DNA of 64,000 bases from Lonicera japonica (taxonomy: Eukaryota > Streptophyta > Magnoliopsida > Dipsacales > Caprifoliaceae), in assembly GCA_021464415.1 (NCBI GenBank), contig CM038464.1, positions 56,037,328-56,101,327 on the forward strand, written 5' to 3'. Of the stretch, positions 46,902-59,242 are shown piece after piece (the first letter of the stretch is position 1; each line of letters opens with the position of its first letter). Position numbers and translations under genes: made by a program. The notes beneath the pieces were generated by a model that had not been told where the DNA came from, searched no databases, and was given only the letters and a program-made list of their open reading frames with translations.

Positions 46902-47595
46902 GGGTGTGTTTGATTGGCAACATTTTTCATGGAAAATGAGCATTTTTCACTTGATTTGACAACTTAAGGTGTTTGATTAGCTTTTTTTTCTAGGCAATTC
47001 AATTCCCACTTTTGGCTCACACATGTGCATTTTCAAGACAATTGAGGAAAATGTTTTCTTTGGGGGGGAGGTGTTTTTTGTTTTCCATGTATGAGCATTT
47101 TTCACTTGATTTGACAACTTAAGCTGTTTGATTAGTTTTTTTTTATAGGCAATTCAATTCTCACTTTTGGCTCACACATGTGCATTTTCAAGGCAACTGA
47201 GGAAAATGTTTTCTTGGGGGGGGGGGGGAGGTGTTTTTTTTTGTTTTCCATGCTTGGGCATGGTTCACAAGACAAGATTTTTACCATTTTCTGCATTAAA
47301 AATGCCATAACTTAAAATATAAAATTCAAAATAATATAAAAATTTAATATTTAAAATATACTAATCAAGATCAATTAAACAAGATCCATCATGACTATAT
47401 AATTATGTAAAAAAAATACTAATAATTTTTTCTACATTAAAAATGTTATAATACAACCAATATTTTCCGGGTAGAAAATTAAGGCAATCAAACACACTAC
47501 ACTACATTTTTCATGCAACTTAATTCTAGGCAATTCAATTGCCAGTAACTTATTTTCTTTCTATGCAAATTCTACGCTTGCAATCAAATGCACCC
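46902..47595. mobile_element. Harbinger/Tourist-type MITE with internal duplication
   Basis: Ends GGGTGTGTTTGATTGGCAA and, inverted, GGGTGCATTTGATTGCAAG; TTA duplicated at 46899-46901 and 47596-47598. An internal segment of about 155 bp (GAGCATTTTTCACTTGATTT ... GAGGTGTTTTTTG) is repeated in tandem within 46930-47245. A G13 run lies at 47216-47228. Non-coding. Confidence 0.8.
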
Positions 47596-47599
47596 TTAT

Positions 47600-47949
47600 T
47601 AAAATCGAAAACCTACTAAAAAGGTATATTTAGTTATCTAGATAACAGTTCTAAATTTAGTCTATGGCTCAACAAACTTTTTGTGCTATCAATTAGGCAA
47701 GAAAAAAAAAAGAAAGGCAAAAGACACACATTTAATGCGGCCCTGTTAATTTATTTGAGTAATATCAAATCAGTTTGTATAAAGAAAATTGTACAAAATT
47801 TAAATAAACCTAACATTTTTATTTTTACTTTGGAGCCTATTACTAGTCCTTTGTGTATGAACCAAAGCCCAAATTGGCGTTCACTCGAAACTTGAGCCCA
47901 AAAGGCTTGCTTGAGCCAATATTTCTAAAGATAATTAAGATTGTGTTTA
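47600..47949. other. Spacer with a small-gene-flank fragment
   Basis: The stretch TTATTTGAGTAATATCA-TTTGTATAAAGAAAATTGTACAAAA to AAATAAACCTAACATTTTTAT around 47750-47825 resembles 9437-9510 and 16268-16310 upstream of gene copies 1 and 2. No gene is kept. Confidence 0.4.
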
Positions 47950-50731
47950 GTTTTAATAAATCTACACCGTTATACTGGCAGAATTCGTTTACCATTGGAA
48001 CATCCCACATGTATTAAAGAATTAAAGAAATTATATGTTTTATTTATATAATATACACATTGATGTTTATGTTTTAATCTAACGACTCAAAGTTATCATG
48101 GCATATTGTAATATAAATGATAAATATGGGTTTTGTTTATTTGCCAACAAAATATAATAGTGTTTAAAACCTATCAAAATTCTTAGTTTAACTTTATCCA
48201 TTAAATTAAATATTTATATCTAAAATTAGATTGCTTATATATTTCCAACTTTTATTAAAATGTATTTACACTAATTAAATTCTATTTATCAAAATTATCT
48301 TTACAAAAATCTTATCATATGAAAAATATTTATCTATAATTGATTTTGTGCAATAAATTAGTTATTATTTGTTAACATTTTACTATATAATTATATTTTA
48401 AGATTATCAATCCATTTAGTGAAATAAAAAATAAAATATCATATCATATTATATAAATTCAATGAGATTAGTGCCTTTAATAATAATAAAGTCAATATTA
48501 TTACACTGATAGGCCGAAAAAAATGTTATACTTGCAATTGGTAAAATTTGAACTTGGAAAGTCCATATTTTCTTTTGAATTTTTCTTTGACATGGTAATG
48601 GTAATTATTAAAAATATATGAACACGAGCCTCTACATTCTGTTGAGTATTTTTTAAGAGATTTTTCATATGGTATGGTAATCTTATTCTACCATGTAACA
48701 TATTGTATTAGTTGTCAATATATTAAGTTCTAATATTTTTGAATAATTGTTGGTAAATTTATTTTATTTTTATGAAAAAACTAAAATATTCACTACAAAT
48801 TGTCCGGTTATTTAGAAATTATATCACATTTTTATATCTCCATTTAAATTAATTTTATAGAAAACTAAAAATTAATTTTGAATTACCTTAAATTTTGCTA
48901 ATTATTATTCATAAAAGGCTTGAAAATTGAAACAAAGAGATATCAAAAATCGTATCAAATTAAAATATATTAGGTTGGAGAAGTTCAAAACGAGGCATAA
49001 AACAAAGGGTGTAAAAAAACTTGATTTTTTTATACAAGCAATGATTAAATAATGTAATTTTTTTATATATATACAATTTTATAATCACTAGAATAAATGG
49101 TATGAACGGTTGTAATGCAACTACCACATAAAGTGGACATAACAATTTTTTTCTTTGTCTTTTCTATTTTTGAATTATGGAAACAGTAAATTAATAACCT
49201 TTAAAGTTCATTTCGCTATGGATATATAGTTATTTATTCTTTTTATTTTTTTGTTATTTATGTTTTGAATACTTGCAAGACCCCATTTTTGTTTAAGTAA
49301 GTTATTTGATCTGATTGATACATGTCATAAGATTTCTTTTTAAATTTATTTTTCAAAACATAAATGAGCCTTTTCATTTAAATAAATAAGATACACGTAG
49401 TATTTCCTTTTGGTTTATTAGAAAAACACATGAGCCTAATTTATTTATTTAAAAAAAATATTATTTGAATAATTTGTGTTACAATAAAAGATAATTCATG
49501 AATTGAAATAATATATAAACAAAAAAGTAAACAAATTTTATTAATAATAGATTTTAAAATAAATTAATGCTATTGCAAAACCAATAAAAACCTTGTAATA
49601 AACTGTTCATAATGGATAATGATGGTCTTTTTGAATTATTACGTCAATAATACCCATAATTTAAGAGATTCCCATTTTACAAATCCTTTGAGTTATGCGT
49701 CAAACGAACCTCGGGTGGCGGGGCGGTGGCGGTTAACTCAAAAGATTAGTATAGTGGGAGTAACTCAAATTATGGATATTATTGAAGGAACAAACTCAAA
49801 AAAACACTAATAAAAATAATGAACTATTTAGTTTAACAAACGTAAAAACTACTTTGAAATAACAATTAAAATAATAAAAAGTCCAGTCTAATAAGTTGGT
49901 GGCCCACACAAAAGGGGAAACAATCACATGCGAGTGGGGGTCGCATGTGAAAAGACAAATGAAACCAAAGACAAATTAAACCAAATGGGGAAATAAACAC
50001 AAGCGGGAGGATTCGAACTCGAGACCTTGCAAAACCTAAGTTCTAATACCATGTTATGAATCATCGCTTCCCAAAGTTTAAGCTGTTAGGTAGTGGGCCA
50101 ACAATATATATCATACTCTTAAACAGTTTTCGGCTAAACCCTAATGGGTGTGTGTTTTAAAATTGTGGCAAGTACAAGTAATATAAATATGATTTAGATT
50201 TGGTCGAGTTTGGATTCATGTAAATTTAAGTATTTAACCCGTTGAACCCAAACTAACTAAGTATATATAATTAATTTTATTTAAATATTTTTATAATACT
50301 ATATAATTATAATGTATCGGTGCATGTCAAGGTCAAGTGAGTTTAGTCATATAATAAATACAAAAGTTTTGAATTTTCTAAGTTAGTCCTCTTTCATCCC
50401 AAAGTCGCGGTTAGTTTATCACAATATTAGATTGATCGAGTTTTAGTTTAGCCAAACCTACCTCAAGCATGTTTACTTCCCGTAGTGAAATATTTAATTC
50501 TTTTTACTCTCAAATTTAGAGTATACTAATACTTTTTGAGAACAATGTTAAAATTAATTTATCTGAAAAATAGCAAAGTTGGAATAAGAATTCTTAATAT
50601 GATATAAAACAATATTAAAATTACGAGTAGTTATAAATATAAAAAAAGTAACAATAAATATGATTTTATATACTGTCACCAATTATATATAAGCACAATC
50701 AAATCGTATCGTAGGCACGGGCATTAACTAG
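47950..50731 (+). mobile_element. Helitron copy H1 (5' end uncertain)
   Basis: The 3' end has a GC-richer stem-loop region (CGTAGGCACGGGCATTAACTAG) ending CTAG at 50731. Its body, from about 48062 (GATGTTTATGTTTTAATCTAACGACTCA) on, is repeated in H2 and partly in H3. It contains no Rep/helicase, so it is non-autonomous. It encloses the SINE/TRIM-like insertion at 49880-50110, missing from H2. The GC-rich knot GGTGGCGGGGCGGTGGCGGTTAACTC at 49714-49739 is shared with H2. Confidence 0.65.
49885..50110 (-). mobile_element. SINE- or TRIM-like insertion in H1
   Basis: Minus strand: GTTGGCCCACTACCTAACAG, then TTCATAACATGGTATTAGAAC, then GTCTCGAGTTCGAATCCTCC. TGGTATTAGAAC resembles an initiator-tRNA primer-binding site (TGGTATCAGAGC) and GAGTTCGAATCC a pol III B box, so the fragment may be a TRIM end or a tRNA-derived SINE. 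It is absent from the equivalent position in H2 (about 52682). Confidence 0.5.
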
Positions 50732-51228
50732 TCTATTAATAAATTAGGTCAGTCATAATATAACAGGACTCTTTCTGTTCCCAACTGGCCAGGATTTAAT
50801 ATCGATGTTTATGTTTTGATCTAACGACTCAGGATTATCATGGTATATTTGTAATATAAATGATAATTATGAGTTTTGTTTAATTTGCCAATAAAGTAAA
50901 GTAGTGTTTAAAACCTATCAAAATTCATAGTTTAACTTTATCCATTAAATTAAATATTTATTTCTAAATTAGATTGTTTATATATTTCCAACTCCTAATA
51001 AAATGTATTTTACACTAATTCAATTATATTTATCAAAAAAATGTAAATTATCTTTTCAAAAATCTTATCATATGAAAAATATTTTATATATAATTGATTT
51101 TGTAAAATAAACCAGTTATTATTTATTAACACTTTACTATATGATTATATTTTAAGATTATCTATCCATTTAGTGAAATAAAAAATAAAATATCATATCA
51201 TATAAATTCAGTGAGATTTGTGTTTTCC

Positions 51229-51285
<57 letters not shown>

Positions 51286-52882
51286 TCAATATTATTATAC
51301 TAATAGACCGGAGAAAATAGCTGCAAGTGTAATTAGTAAAACTTGAACTTAGAATGTCCATATTTTCTTTTGAATTTTTCCTTGACATGACAATGCTAAT
51401 TATTAAAAATATACGAACACGAGCTTTTAGGTTCTGTTGAGTATTTTTTAAAATATTTTTCATATGTTAAGATAATTTTATTTTACCATGTAACCTATTG
51501 TATTAATTGTTAATATATTAAATCCTAATATTTTTGAATAATTGTTGGTAAATTTATTTTCTTTTTATGGAAAAACTAAAATATTCACTACAAATTGTCC
51601 GGTTATTTAGAAATTATATCAAATTTTTATAACTCCGTCTAAATTAATTTTATAGAAAACTAAAAGGTAATTTTGAATTACCATTTATTTTGCTAATTAT
51701 TAGTCATAAAAGGCTTGAAAATGCGACAAAGAGATATAAAAATCGGTATCAAATTAAAATCTTTTAGGTTGGAGAAGTTCAAAACAAGGCATAAAATGAA
51801 GGGGGTAAAAAAAAAATTCTTGATTTTTTTTCATACAAGCAACGATTAAATAATGCAAATATTTTTTTATACAATTTTACAATCACTAGAATAAAGGGTA
51901 TGAACGGGTGTAATAGAACCACCACATAAAGTGGACACAACATTTTTTTTCGTTTTCGTTTTCTTTTTTTGAATTATGGAAACAATAAACTAATAACTTT
52001 TAAAGTTCATTTTTCTATATATATATATATATATATAGTTACTTATTCTTGGCTGCTTCTTCTTCTTTTCTTTTTTTGTTATTTATGTTTTTAATACTTG
52101 CGATGCCCCATTTTTGTTTAAGTAAGTTATTTGATCTAATTTATACCTATCATAAGATTTCTTTTAAATTTATTTTTCAAAACATAAACGAGATTTTTCA
52201 TTTAAATTAATATGATACATGTAGTATTTCCTTTTAGTTTATTAGGAAAATACATAAGCCTAATTTATTTATTTTAAAAAATATTATTTGAATAATTTGT
52301 GTTAATGAAAGAGAATTCATGAATTGAAATAATATATAAACAAAAAGTAAACAAATTTTATGAATGATAGATTTTAAAATAAATTAATGGTATTCCAAAA
52401 AAAAAAAAAACTTTGCAATAAATTGTTCAAAATGTGTAATGATGGTCTTTTTGAATTGTTACATCAATAATACCCATAATTTAAGATATTCTCGTTTTAT
52501 GAATCATTTGAGTTATCCGTCAAACGAACCGCGGGGGGTGGGGCGGTAGCGGTTAACTCAAAAGATTAGTAAAGCAGGAGTAACTCAAATTATGAATATT
52601 ATTGAAGAGGCAAACTCACCATTTGGTTTGGCAAACATAAAAAGTACTTTGAAATAGCAATTAAAATAACGAAGAGTCCAGTGTAATGAGTTTTTGACCA
52701 AACCCTAATGGGTATATGTTTTAAAATTGTGATAAGTATAAATAATATAACTATGACTTAGATTTTGTCGAGTTTTAGTTTAACCAAACTTGCATCAAGC
52801 AAGTCTACTTTCCATCGCTATATAATTATCTCCAAATTAAAATTAAATAATATTTTTCGTATTGTTGGCATGGGCATTACTA
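50732..52882 (+). mobile_element. Helitron copy H2, abutting H1 and H3
   Basis: 2,151 bp. It starts TCTATTAATAAATTAGG immediately after the CTAG of H1 and ends GGCATGGGCATTACTA immediately before the TC of H3. Helitrons start with TC and end in CTRR, usually after a short hairpin. The body is paralogous to H1. An expanded (AAT)n lies at 51231-51284, where H1 has only about four units. No coding capacity. Confidence 0.7.
51231..51284. repeat. (AAT)n microsatellite
   Basis: About 18 uninterrupted AAT/TAA units. The paralogous site in H1 (about 48479) has only about four. Confidence 0.9.
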
Positions 52883-55411
52883 TCAATTAATAAATCAGGC
52901 CATTCCTAATATTATGAAACTCTTTTAACTTATGTTCTTAAGTAGTGGCTCAGATTTAAGTTGAATATTTATGTTTTAATCCAACGGCTCAAAAACTCTC
53001 TTAACTTATGTTCCCAATTGGTAGCTAAGGATTTAGTTTGAATTTTTATATTTTAATCTAACAGCTCACATATTTATGTGATGTCTACACATATATTTAT
53101 TTTATAATTAATTTTAATTTATATGATAACCTCCTAATTAATTTCAATTTATGTAACATATTTCTATAATAATTAAACAAGTATTTATTAATTAAAATCA
53201 CTATTAAAGTCTTTAAAACCTTTAATTAATAAATAAAAATCAAATAGCTTTAATCCATTTTGTTTAGAATACAAATACTTTATTACTAAAATGATTTCTT
53301 TAGTTATATTTTTTCCGTACCTTATTCAATTATTAGGCATATATATATATATATATTTTCTGATGTGAGAGATCCACTTGAGTAGCAGTCACAGAGCATA
53401 CTGGTCACTTGTCTCTCTCTCCCAAAAATTATGTCTCAATTTCTAAAGCGTCCTGATTCTCGTGCTCAGTTACTTAAATCTCAGTTTAGTTCTTCTTCGT
53501 ATCCGTTTGGTTCTAATCGGTTTGATACCGATCGTATTTCTTCTTTACATGAAATTTCTTATTTACCAGAAAATTAAAAAATACAAGAAATTTATGGAGA
53601 TGAAATGTTGTTCTTTGAAGAAGAAAGATCTTGAGAAACATTACAATCGTATGTCTCAGAGATATTTTCTTATTGGTGTAATTAATGATGATAATGTCCG
53701 CCAGATTCTGCTCAATTCTTTTCCAGAAACGCTCGTTACTGAAGTAAACAAGCTAATGAAATTGCAGAAGCTAACCATCAAAGATGTTACTGCTGCTCAG
53801 ATCATCAGTTGTGTATGTTCCAATAAGGACCTTGAGCGCGTGGACGTTGTTAGGCATGGTGCCGTTGAGTTTGTCCTTTATGCAAATACTACCAAAAAGC
53901 CCTCAAAGCCCTTGCCAAAGAGCACCCTACACCTCCTCTGCCATCACCTCAAAGCCAGTCTCCAAACATATCTGCTCCAATCCCATGTTATATATATATG
54001 TTGTTTTTACTATCAATATCAATTTTTTATTAATAGTTTAAAATTTAGTTATATTAAATTCAATGTAAGTTTCAATTACTCAAAATTATTTATAATTTCT
54101 CAAAATTATTTATATTTTTCTTATTGTAAAAGTAAAAATTAATTTTATGAATGTACGAATTTTTAACATTCCTTTATTTCTAGTAAACAAATACAAATGG
54201 CATTATGTCATATATATACACACACATTAATTGCTACATTGTTAATCATTGAAAAAATTAGAACTCACTTATTTATTTATTTTTCTCTCAATATTAAAGT
54301 AGTGATATTTATAATATCAAATTGTTTAAAGAAGAAAATATAATTAATTCTCATAAAGGATAAAAAAATAAAAATAAAAAATAAGTTAATAGTAGGTGAT
54401 AATGGCATATCCAAAACCTAGTGCATATTTGATATTATATTTATTATTTTTCAAAATAGATTAATAATAGTTTATTTTATCTGAAAGCTAATTCTAATTT
54501 TTAAATATTATGTTGATCTAAATGTGAATATATTAATTGAAACTTACTCGATTATTCGACTAACATACACGTATCCTATATGTGATAAAAAATTTCTAAA
54601 TTTTAATAACCCAAAAAGTATTAATAGAAATATATAAATGGGCTCATGTTAGGATTAACATTATTCGTAGAGAAGTAATAGTCCAATTAGGATTTTGTCT
54701 AATTCGAACTTGATATATCTAAAAATATGATTACTTGAAATTAAACTTGACTAAAAGTATATTTATTTTAAAAAAAAATCTACCCTGTTAACTGTACTAT
54801 ATGTATAAACCTTAAATCAATCTTCTTGTCTTTGATTGTTGTAATTATATTGTATTATAAGAGTATTTAAAGAAAAAATATTATATTATAACAAAGATTG
54901 AGTCAAATGGATAAAATTTATGAGAACTCGAATTTAAGCCATTTATAACTCATATTTTTCAGGATTGTAAAAGAAAAAAGAAATAGTCTACCTTATATTA
55001 AGGTTTGCTTAGTCGAAAATCCATCAAATCAGGTCATTTCTCATCCCTAATTGTAATGGGAGTGGAATTAGACATACTTAATTTAATCTACCATTATTTG
55101 AATAATATGCATACAATTATATTTTTAAAATGTGGTTAAGATTAAAAATTAAAATTAGTGTTGTATGGGAAAATTTAATTCCTCTTACTTTTAAATTAAG
55201 AGAATACTTCTACTTTTTTGGGATAATGTTAAAATTGATTTCTCTGCGAAATAACAAAATTAGAATAAGAACTCTTAATAAAAGATAAAAAAATATATTA
55301 AAATTACGAGTAATTACATATATAAAAAAATCAATAAATATGATTTTAGATAGTGTCACTAATTATATATAAGCGAAATCGAATCATGCCGTAAGCACGG
55401 GCATTAGTTAG
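52883..55411 (+). mobile_element. Helitron copy H3
   Basis: 2,529 bp. It starts TCAATTAATAAATCAGG and ends with the hairpin GCCGT-AAGC-ACGGGC followed by ATTAGTTAG. The last about 300 bp parallel H1 (TTAAAATTACGAGTA, AATATGATTTTA-ATA-TGTCAC, AATTATATATAAGC). It contains the pararetrovirus-like fragment at 53431-53950. No Rep/helicase. Confidence 0.65.
53431..53950 (+). pseudogene. Possible endogenous pararetrovirus-like coat/gag fragment
   Basis: An ATG at 53431 opens a frame that reads about 48 codons (MSQFLKRPDSRAQLLKSQ) and stops. A second frame, from about 53577, then stays open through MSQRYFLIGVINDDNVRQIL and VTEVNKLMKLQKL to past 53900. Helical, Leu/Lys-rich text of this kind occurs in nucleocapsid-like regions of Caulimoviridae polyproteins integrated in plant genomes and in some retrotransposon gag proteins. 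The stop plus frame change make it non-functional. No protease, reverse transcriptase or movement domain is nearby. The assignment is tentative. Confidence 0.38.
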
Positions 55412-55823
55412 TATATATATACAATCCTCATTTTAAGAGGACAATCCTCTCTTTTGGATTAAAAAAAAAAGGACCACTCATTTTAGGGACAAAACGGGCG
55501 TTTTTTTCGATAAAGGTGATCTATATATTAAGTAGAATAGCTCCATAAATTTTCTTTGAAAAATTCAATTTGGAAAATTATATATTTGTTCATTTGCTTT
55601 TCTTTCTTTCTTTTTTGGTACATATATATGTTCATTTTCGATCATTAAAATTTTATATGATCATCTCACTGATTTTTAAATTGAATCTTTGATAAAATAA
55701 AGTGACCTAATTATTATAGAAATTATCTCTAATAAATTTTATGAAAAAATTTATTAATTTACCATCCAAAATGGACATTCTTTAGAACGGCCATTTCTCT
55801 CATTCTCATTCTCTCTCTCTCCC

Positions 55824-55855
<32 letters not shown>

Positions 55856-55871
55856 AATTAAAAGAAAATAA
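55412..55871. other. Spacer between Helitron H3 and LINE 1
   Basis: AT-rich, with (TA)n at 55824-55856. The stretch 55640-55770 holds a degenerate GATGATNTAATTAT-type motif seen elsewhere in the array. No gene. Confidence 0.4.
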
Positions 55872-56840
55872 TTTTTTTTTTTGAAAATCAAACCACCACT
55901 CACATTAAATCAAATAACAAAACATCATTTAAGAAATGGTGGGGAACATGCTCCCATGACCCAACAGTAGTATTCGAACCAGCAGCTCTAGCTAAGGAAT
56001 GCGCCGCTTGATTCACTATCCTACGTATAAAATTAAAATTGCACTGAAGAAAACTTGACACTAATTCTTTACGATCATCAACTATCGCCCCTATGTAAGA
56101 CAAGTCAATACCAACTCCTTTAAGCATACTGATTAGCATCAAGGAGTTGCCCTCCACTGTTACCCTCGAATAACCTGCTTGTTTGAGCCAACTTAGCGCC
56201 TCTTTGCACGAAATCACCTCCGCCATTAAAGCACTTGGATCCGTAGCAACAGAGCCATTAATAGCCAAGATAAAGTCGCCATTTTCCCCTCTAACCACAA
56301 AACCAAACCTAATACCACTGCTTTTTTTTAGAGCACCATCGAAATTGCATTTCACCATTCCACTCCCCGGTTTCTCCCGTCTGCTCACTCCAACCTGCTG
56401 AGCATTACCCAACCCAATAGAACCATTGCCTTGAGCGCTGGACCATTCAAAAATGAGAGATTTTGCAGCTGTAATGATCGAGAAAACATACCCATTACTG
56501 CGCTCCCAAACAATGTTGTTGCGATTCTTCCAAAGGCTCCACATTAACCCCACTGCTAGAACCAACTTATCACCGCCCAACTAAGTCTGCAGAGCCTCTC
56601 ACTAGCCATGAATTATAGACGATACTTGACTAAAATTCCTAATATTGCACCACACATCTTTATCCTGCACTCACTGCACGAAAACGTGCCATTCGGACTC
56701 ATATTCTTGACTGCAAACTGGACAGATTAAGGGGACATCCACACGCTTTGTCACCAAATTCAATCTCGTAGGAAGCGAACCAGAAAAAATCCAACAAAGC
56801 AAAAAAAAATTGAGATTTTTCTCAATTAATTTGATTTAAC
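55872..56840 (-). mobile_element. 5'-truncated L1-type LINE, copy 1
   Basis: Poly-A tail on the minus strand (T11 at 55872-55882 on plus), then the C-terminal end of ORF2 reading away from it. Truncated at about 56840, as is usual for LINEs. Target duplications were not resolved. Confidence 0.8.
55900..56812 (-). pseudogene. LINE ORF2 C-terminus: zf-RVT and RNase H (RVT_3)
   Basis: The upstream part (about 56812-56581) encodes a zf-RVT-like region (LLCWIFSGSLPTRLNL, VPLICPVCSQEYESEWHVF) with four stops. The downstream frame, open from about 56580, encodes LMWSLWKNRNNIVWE and an RNase H domain: VKCNFDGALKK (first acidic site), ALMAEVISCKEAL (Glu site), VTVEGNSLMLI and a C-terminal RRIVNQAAHSLAR. 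The usual Asp of the D-S-L motif is Asn here (EGNSL), so the nuclease would probably be inactive even in the intact stretch. The domain order is that of plant L1 elements. Confidence 0.87.
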
Positions 56841-56938
56841 CAATCAAGTGAGAGCAGGTCATGGGAGGGACAAAAAATTTAAAATCGACTAAACACAAGT
56901 ATTTTATTATTATTATAATAATTATTATTATTGTTATA

Positions 56939-57088
56939 GAAAATTTCAAGTGCGGACCAGTCTATACGGACTGGACTTTTTGCGACAGTTTTTTGTTACT
57001 AAAAACATATCTCTCGTTGTTTTTTGCTAAGAAAAATCGTCGCTAAAAAGCCCGGTCTGTACAGACCAACCCGTACAAAAAATGCACT
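56939..57088. mobile_element. Micron-like MITE in (TTA)n, copy 3
   Basis: Left GAAAATTTCAAGTGCGGACCAG then TCTATACGGACTGG; right inverted GAGTGCATTTTTTGTACGGG then GGTCTGTACAGACC. An internal TTGCGACAG/CGTCGC pair forms a further stem. Both flanks are ATT/TTA microsatellite. It shares end signatures with 3896-4299 and 32195-32343. Confidence 0.65.
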
Positions 57089-57114
57089 CATTATTATTAT
57101 TGTTCTTCTTCTTC

Positions 57115-57813
57115 TTTTTTTTAAGGCAAAGGAGGCACAACCCCTAAAATTATATTAATAATAAAAAAAAGAATTAATACAAGGAAGTGATTTTAATGTC
57201 AAATGTACCTGCCCTATCAACTTTGCCAATTCTTACAAGCTTACGGGGAAGAGTATCCTTACCGAACAAAATTTTTTTTTGCTTTCTAACGCCTAGATTT
57301 ATTAAAATAATCAACAAAATGATTTGCTTCCTTATAGATATGACAAACAAAAAAGTTGAACATTTGCAACTATACTTTAATTATCCTGATGTCGTTTGCA
57401 ACAAACCAAGGGACATCAATAGAACCTTGAATTACTTGCCCAATCACCATTGAATCAAGCTCTATATCCACATTGAAGATGCACCTACTCTAACATTATT
57501 GTAAAACTTGAAGAAAAGCTTTAACTTCCGTTTTAGTGTTGGGTTCACCATAAAAATTTGCCAAAGCATAGACCACATGACTATCATTATCATGAAGAAC
57601 CCACCAACCCCTTCCAATACTTGAATTTCCTTTACAATTGCCATCATAATTTAGTTTGAACTTACCACTAGTAGGAAAAGTCCACCTAGTAAGAACCCAA
57701 GCACTACCAAGATCAACAGGCATGTTGATTTGCAACTGGCATAAAATAACAAAATCGGCAAAAGTTTGTTTATGCAGCAACTGATGTCTCATTAAAATGG
57801 CTTTTAAATTGTT
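57115..57813 (-). pseudogene. LINE 2, 3' part (RNase H and tail), left of CACTA 2
   Basis: Minus strand from the CACTA junction: NLKAILMRHQLLHKQ, then RNase H with FKLNYDGNCKGNSS, WWVLHDNDSHVVYA, NTKTEVKAFLQVLQ and a stop, then after a frame change VDIELDSMVIGQVIQG, HIYKEANHFVDY and a tail (GGGGTTGTGCCTCCTTTGCC) with a terminal A-run at about 57115-57123. The catalytic Asp, Glu and Asp are readable. The 5' continuation lies at 63120-63404. An ATG-like start inside the CACTA end would create a chimeric open frame, but it is not native. Confidence 0.85.
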
Positions 57814-58656
57814 CACTACACCAAAATCACTAATTTGTGATAACCAAAAACTGTCACAAAAGCCAAAAACTGTCACAAATGATTGTCACGTAAACAAATG
57901 TCACAAGTTTCTTTGTGATAGCCAAAAACTGTCACACAACAGTGACAATGCAAATTTATATGACATTCTAAGGCCACTTTTCATGACTGTCACAAAGCCA
58001 AGTTGTGACAGTTCTCAGCAGACACAAAATTTGTGTTTGTGACAGTCATAAACAGTCACTAGTAATTCTAATTTGTGACAGTTTTAAACAGTCACAATTT
58101 ATTTCACCTGACAGCCAAAATCTATCACAAGTTAGTCATAAATTTATCACATAAATTGTGAATGTTTATCACTGTCACAACTTTTATGATATGTGACAAT
58201 TTCGTATAGTCACAAACATATTTTGTGACTGTTTTCAGCAGTCATAAATTTTTTAAATATTTGAAAAAAAAAATTGGAAAATATCGAATACCAATTTTTT
58301 TTAACCTGCGTTTCAATCAATATCCACAATATATTTGCACTGCAATCCAATAAATCAATATTCACAATATATTTGCATTACAATCCATTAATCAATATCC
58401 ATAATATATTTGCACTAATACACAAAAACTCATACACTCAACCAAAAACAATAAATTAGATGTTAACAACAAATTAAGAACATGTGAAACTTGGATTGTT
58501 CTGAGAATTCGAATAAGAAACAGAAACACTCAGCCCAGTTAAATAAAACTGTACACAAAATTCGTACAAATGGAATCATTCCAAACTGCTGAAGTTTTGC
58601 ACCATTGGTATCAAACTATAAGAGATAACACACAAAAGATCTAGTAATAGAATTAC

Positions 58657-59042
58657 CTGCCACAATTATATGCCTACGTACTTCAACTTTGGGTAAACAT
58701 AGAGATCAAGGCCATCCTTCAAATCTGCATAAAAGAACAATTGTCAACTTTAGGAATTTTTAGAGAACTTGAGGACAAAAAAATATACATATTTATGAAA
58801 GGGTTTAAATACCTAGATTGTCAATCTTGGGTGCTTTCCACTTTCCTTTATAGTCGGGGTTTTTCATTTCCTGCGAGCAAGAAAAAAGTTTTTGGTTATA
58901 GAACTGTGGATTTTATTAGACAAATTTTTTTCGCTTAATCTTCTTAGCAGACAAACCTTTTGCTTCCATGGACCATTGTACTCTGGGTTTGGAATAGTTG
59001 AGGGTGTCCACGCGCCGTCTCCTTCATATCCGAGTCCTCGGG
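58657..59042 (-). pseudogene. CRT: Captured calreticulin exons (P-domain and start of C-lobe)
   Basis: Three minus-strand exons with GT/AG introns. Exon a (59042-58957): PEDSD, one-base deletion, then EGDGAWTPSTIPNPEYNGPW. Exon b (58870-58813): EMKNPDYKGKWKAPKIDN. Exon c (58724-58657): DLKDGLDLYVYPKLKYVG, a stop in place of Glu, then LWQ. These are the IPNPxYxGPW and NPxYKGKWxAP repeats of the calreticulin/calnexin P-domain, an ER Ca2+-binding lectin chaperone. The frameshift and stop disable it. Intron retention shows capture at DNA level by the CACTA element. Confidence 0.87.
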
Positions 59043-59242
59043 CTGAATTTGCAGACAATATTAAGCCTTAAAATAATTGAAAAGGGGGTTTTCTCAGCCA
59101 ATGTAAAAATCAAGGGAGTTTTTTTTTTTTTTTTTTAACTTTACCCTCTTAGTTGCAACTAGTACATGGAGTATTTATTTATTTTTCATTGCATTTGGTA
59201 CGTGTGTTTGTAAACGTGTGCGAGAGAGATAGAGAGATTTAC

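Noticed and set aside
57496..57876. Single 126-residue protein spanning the CACTA end and LINE RNase H
   Set aside because: The first about 20 residues come from the CACTA terminus; the native LINE frame begins beyond the insertion.
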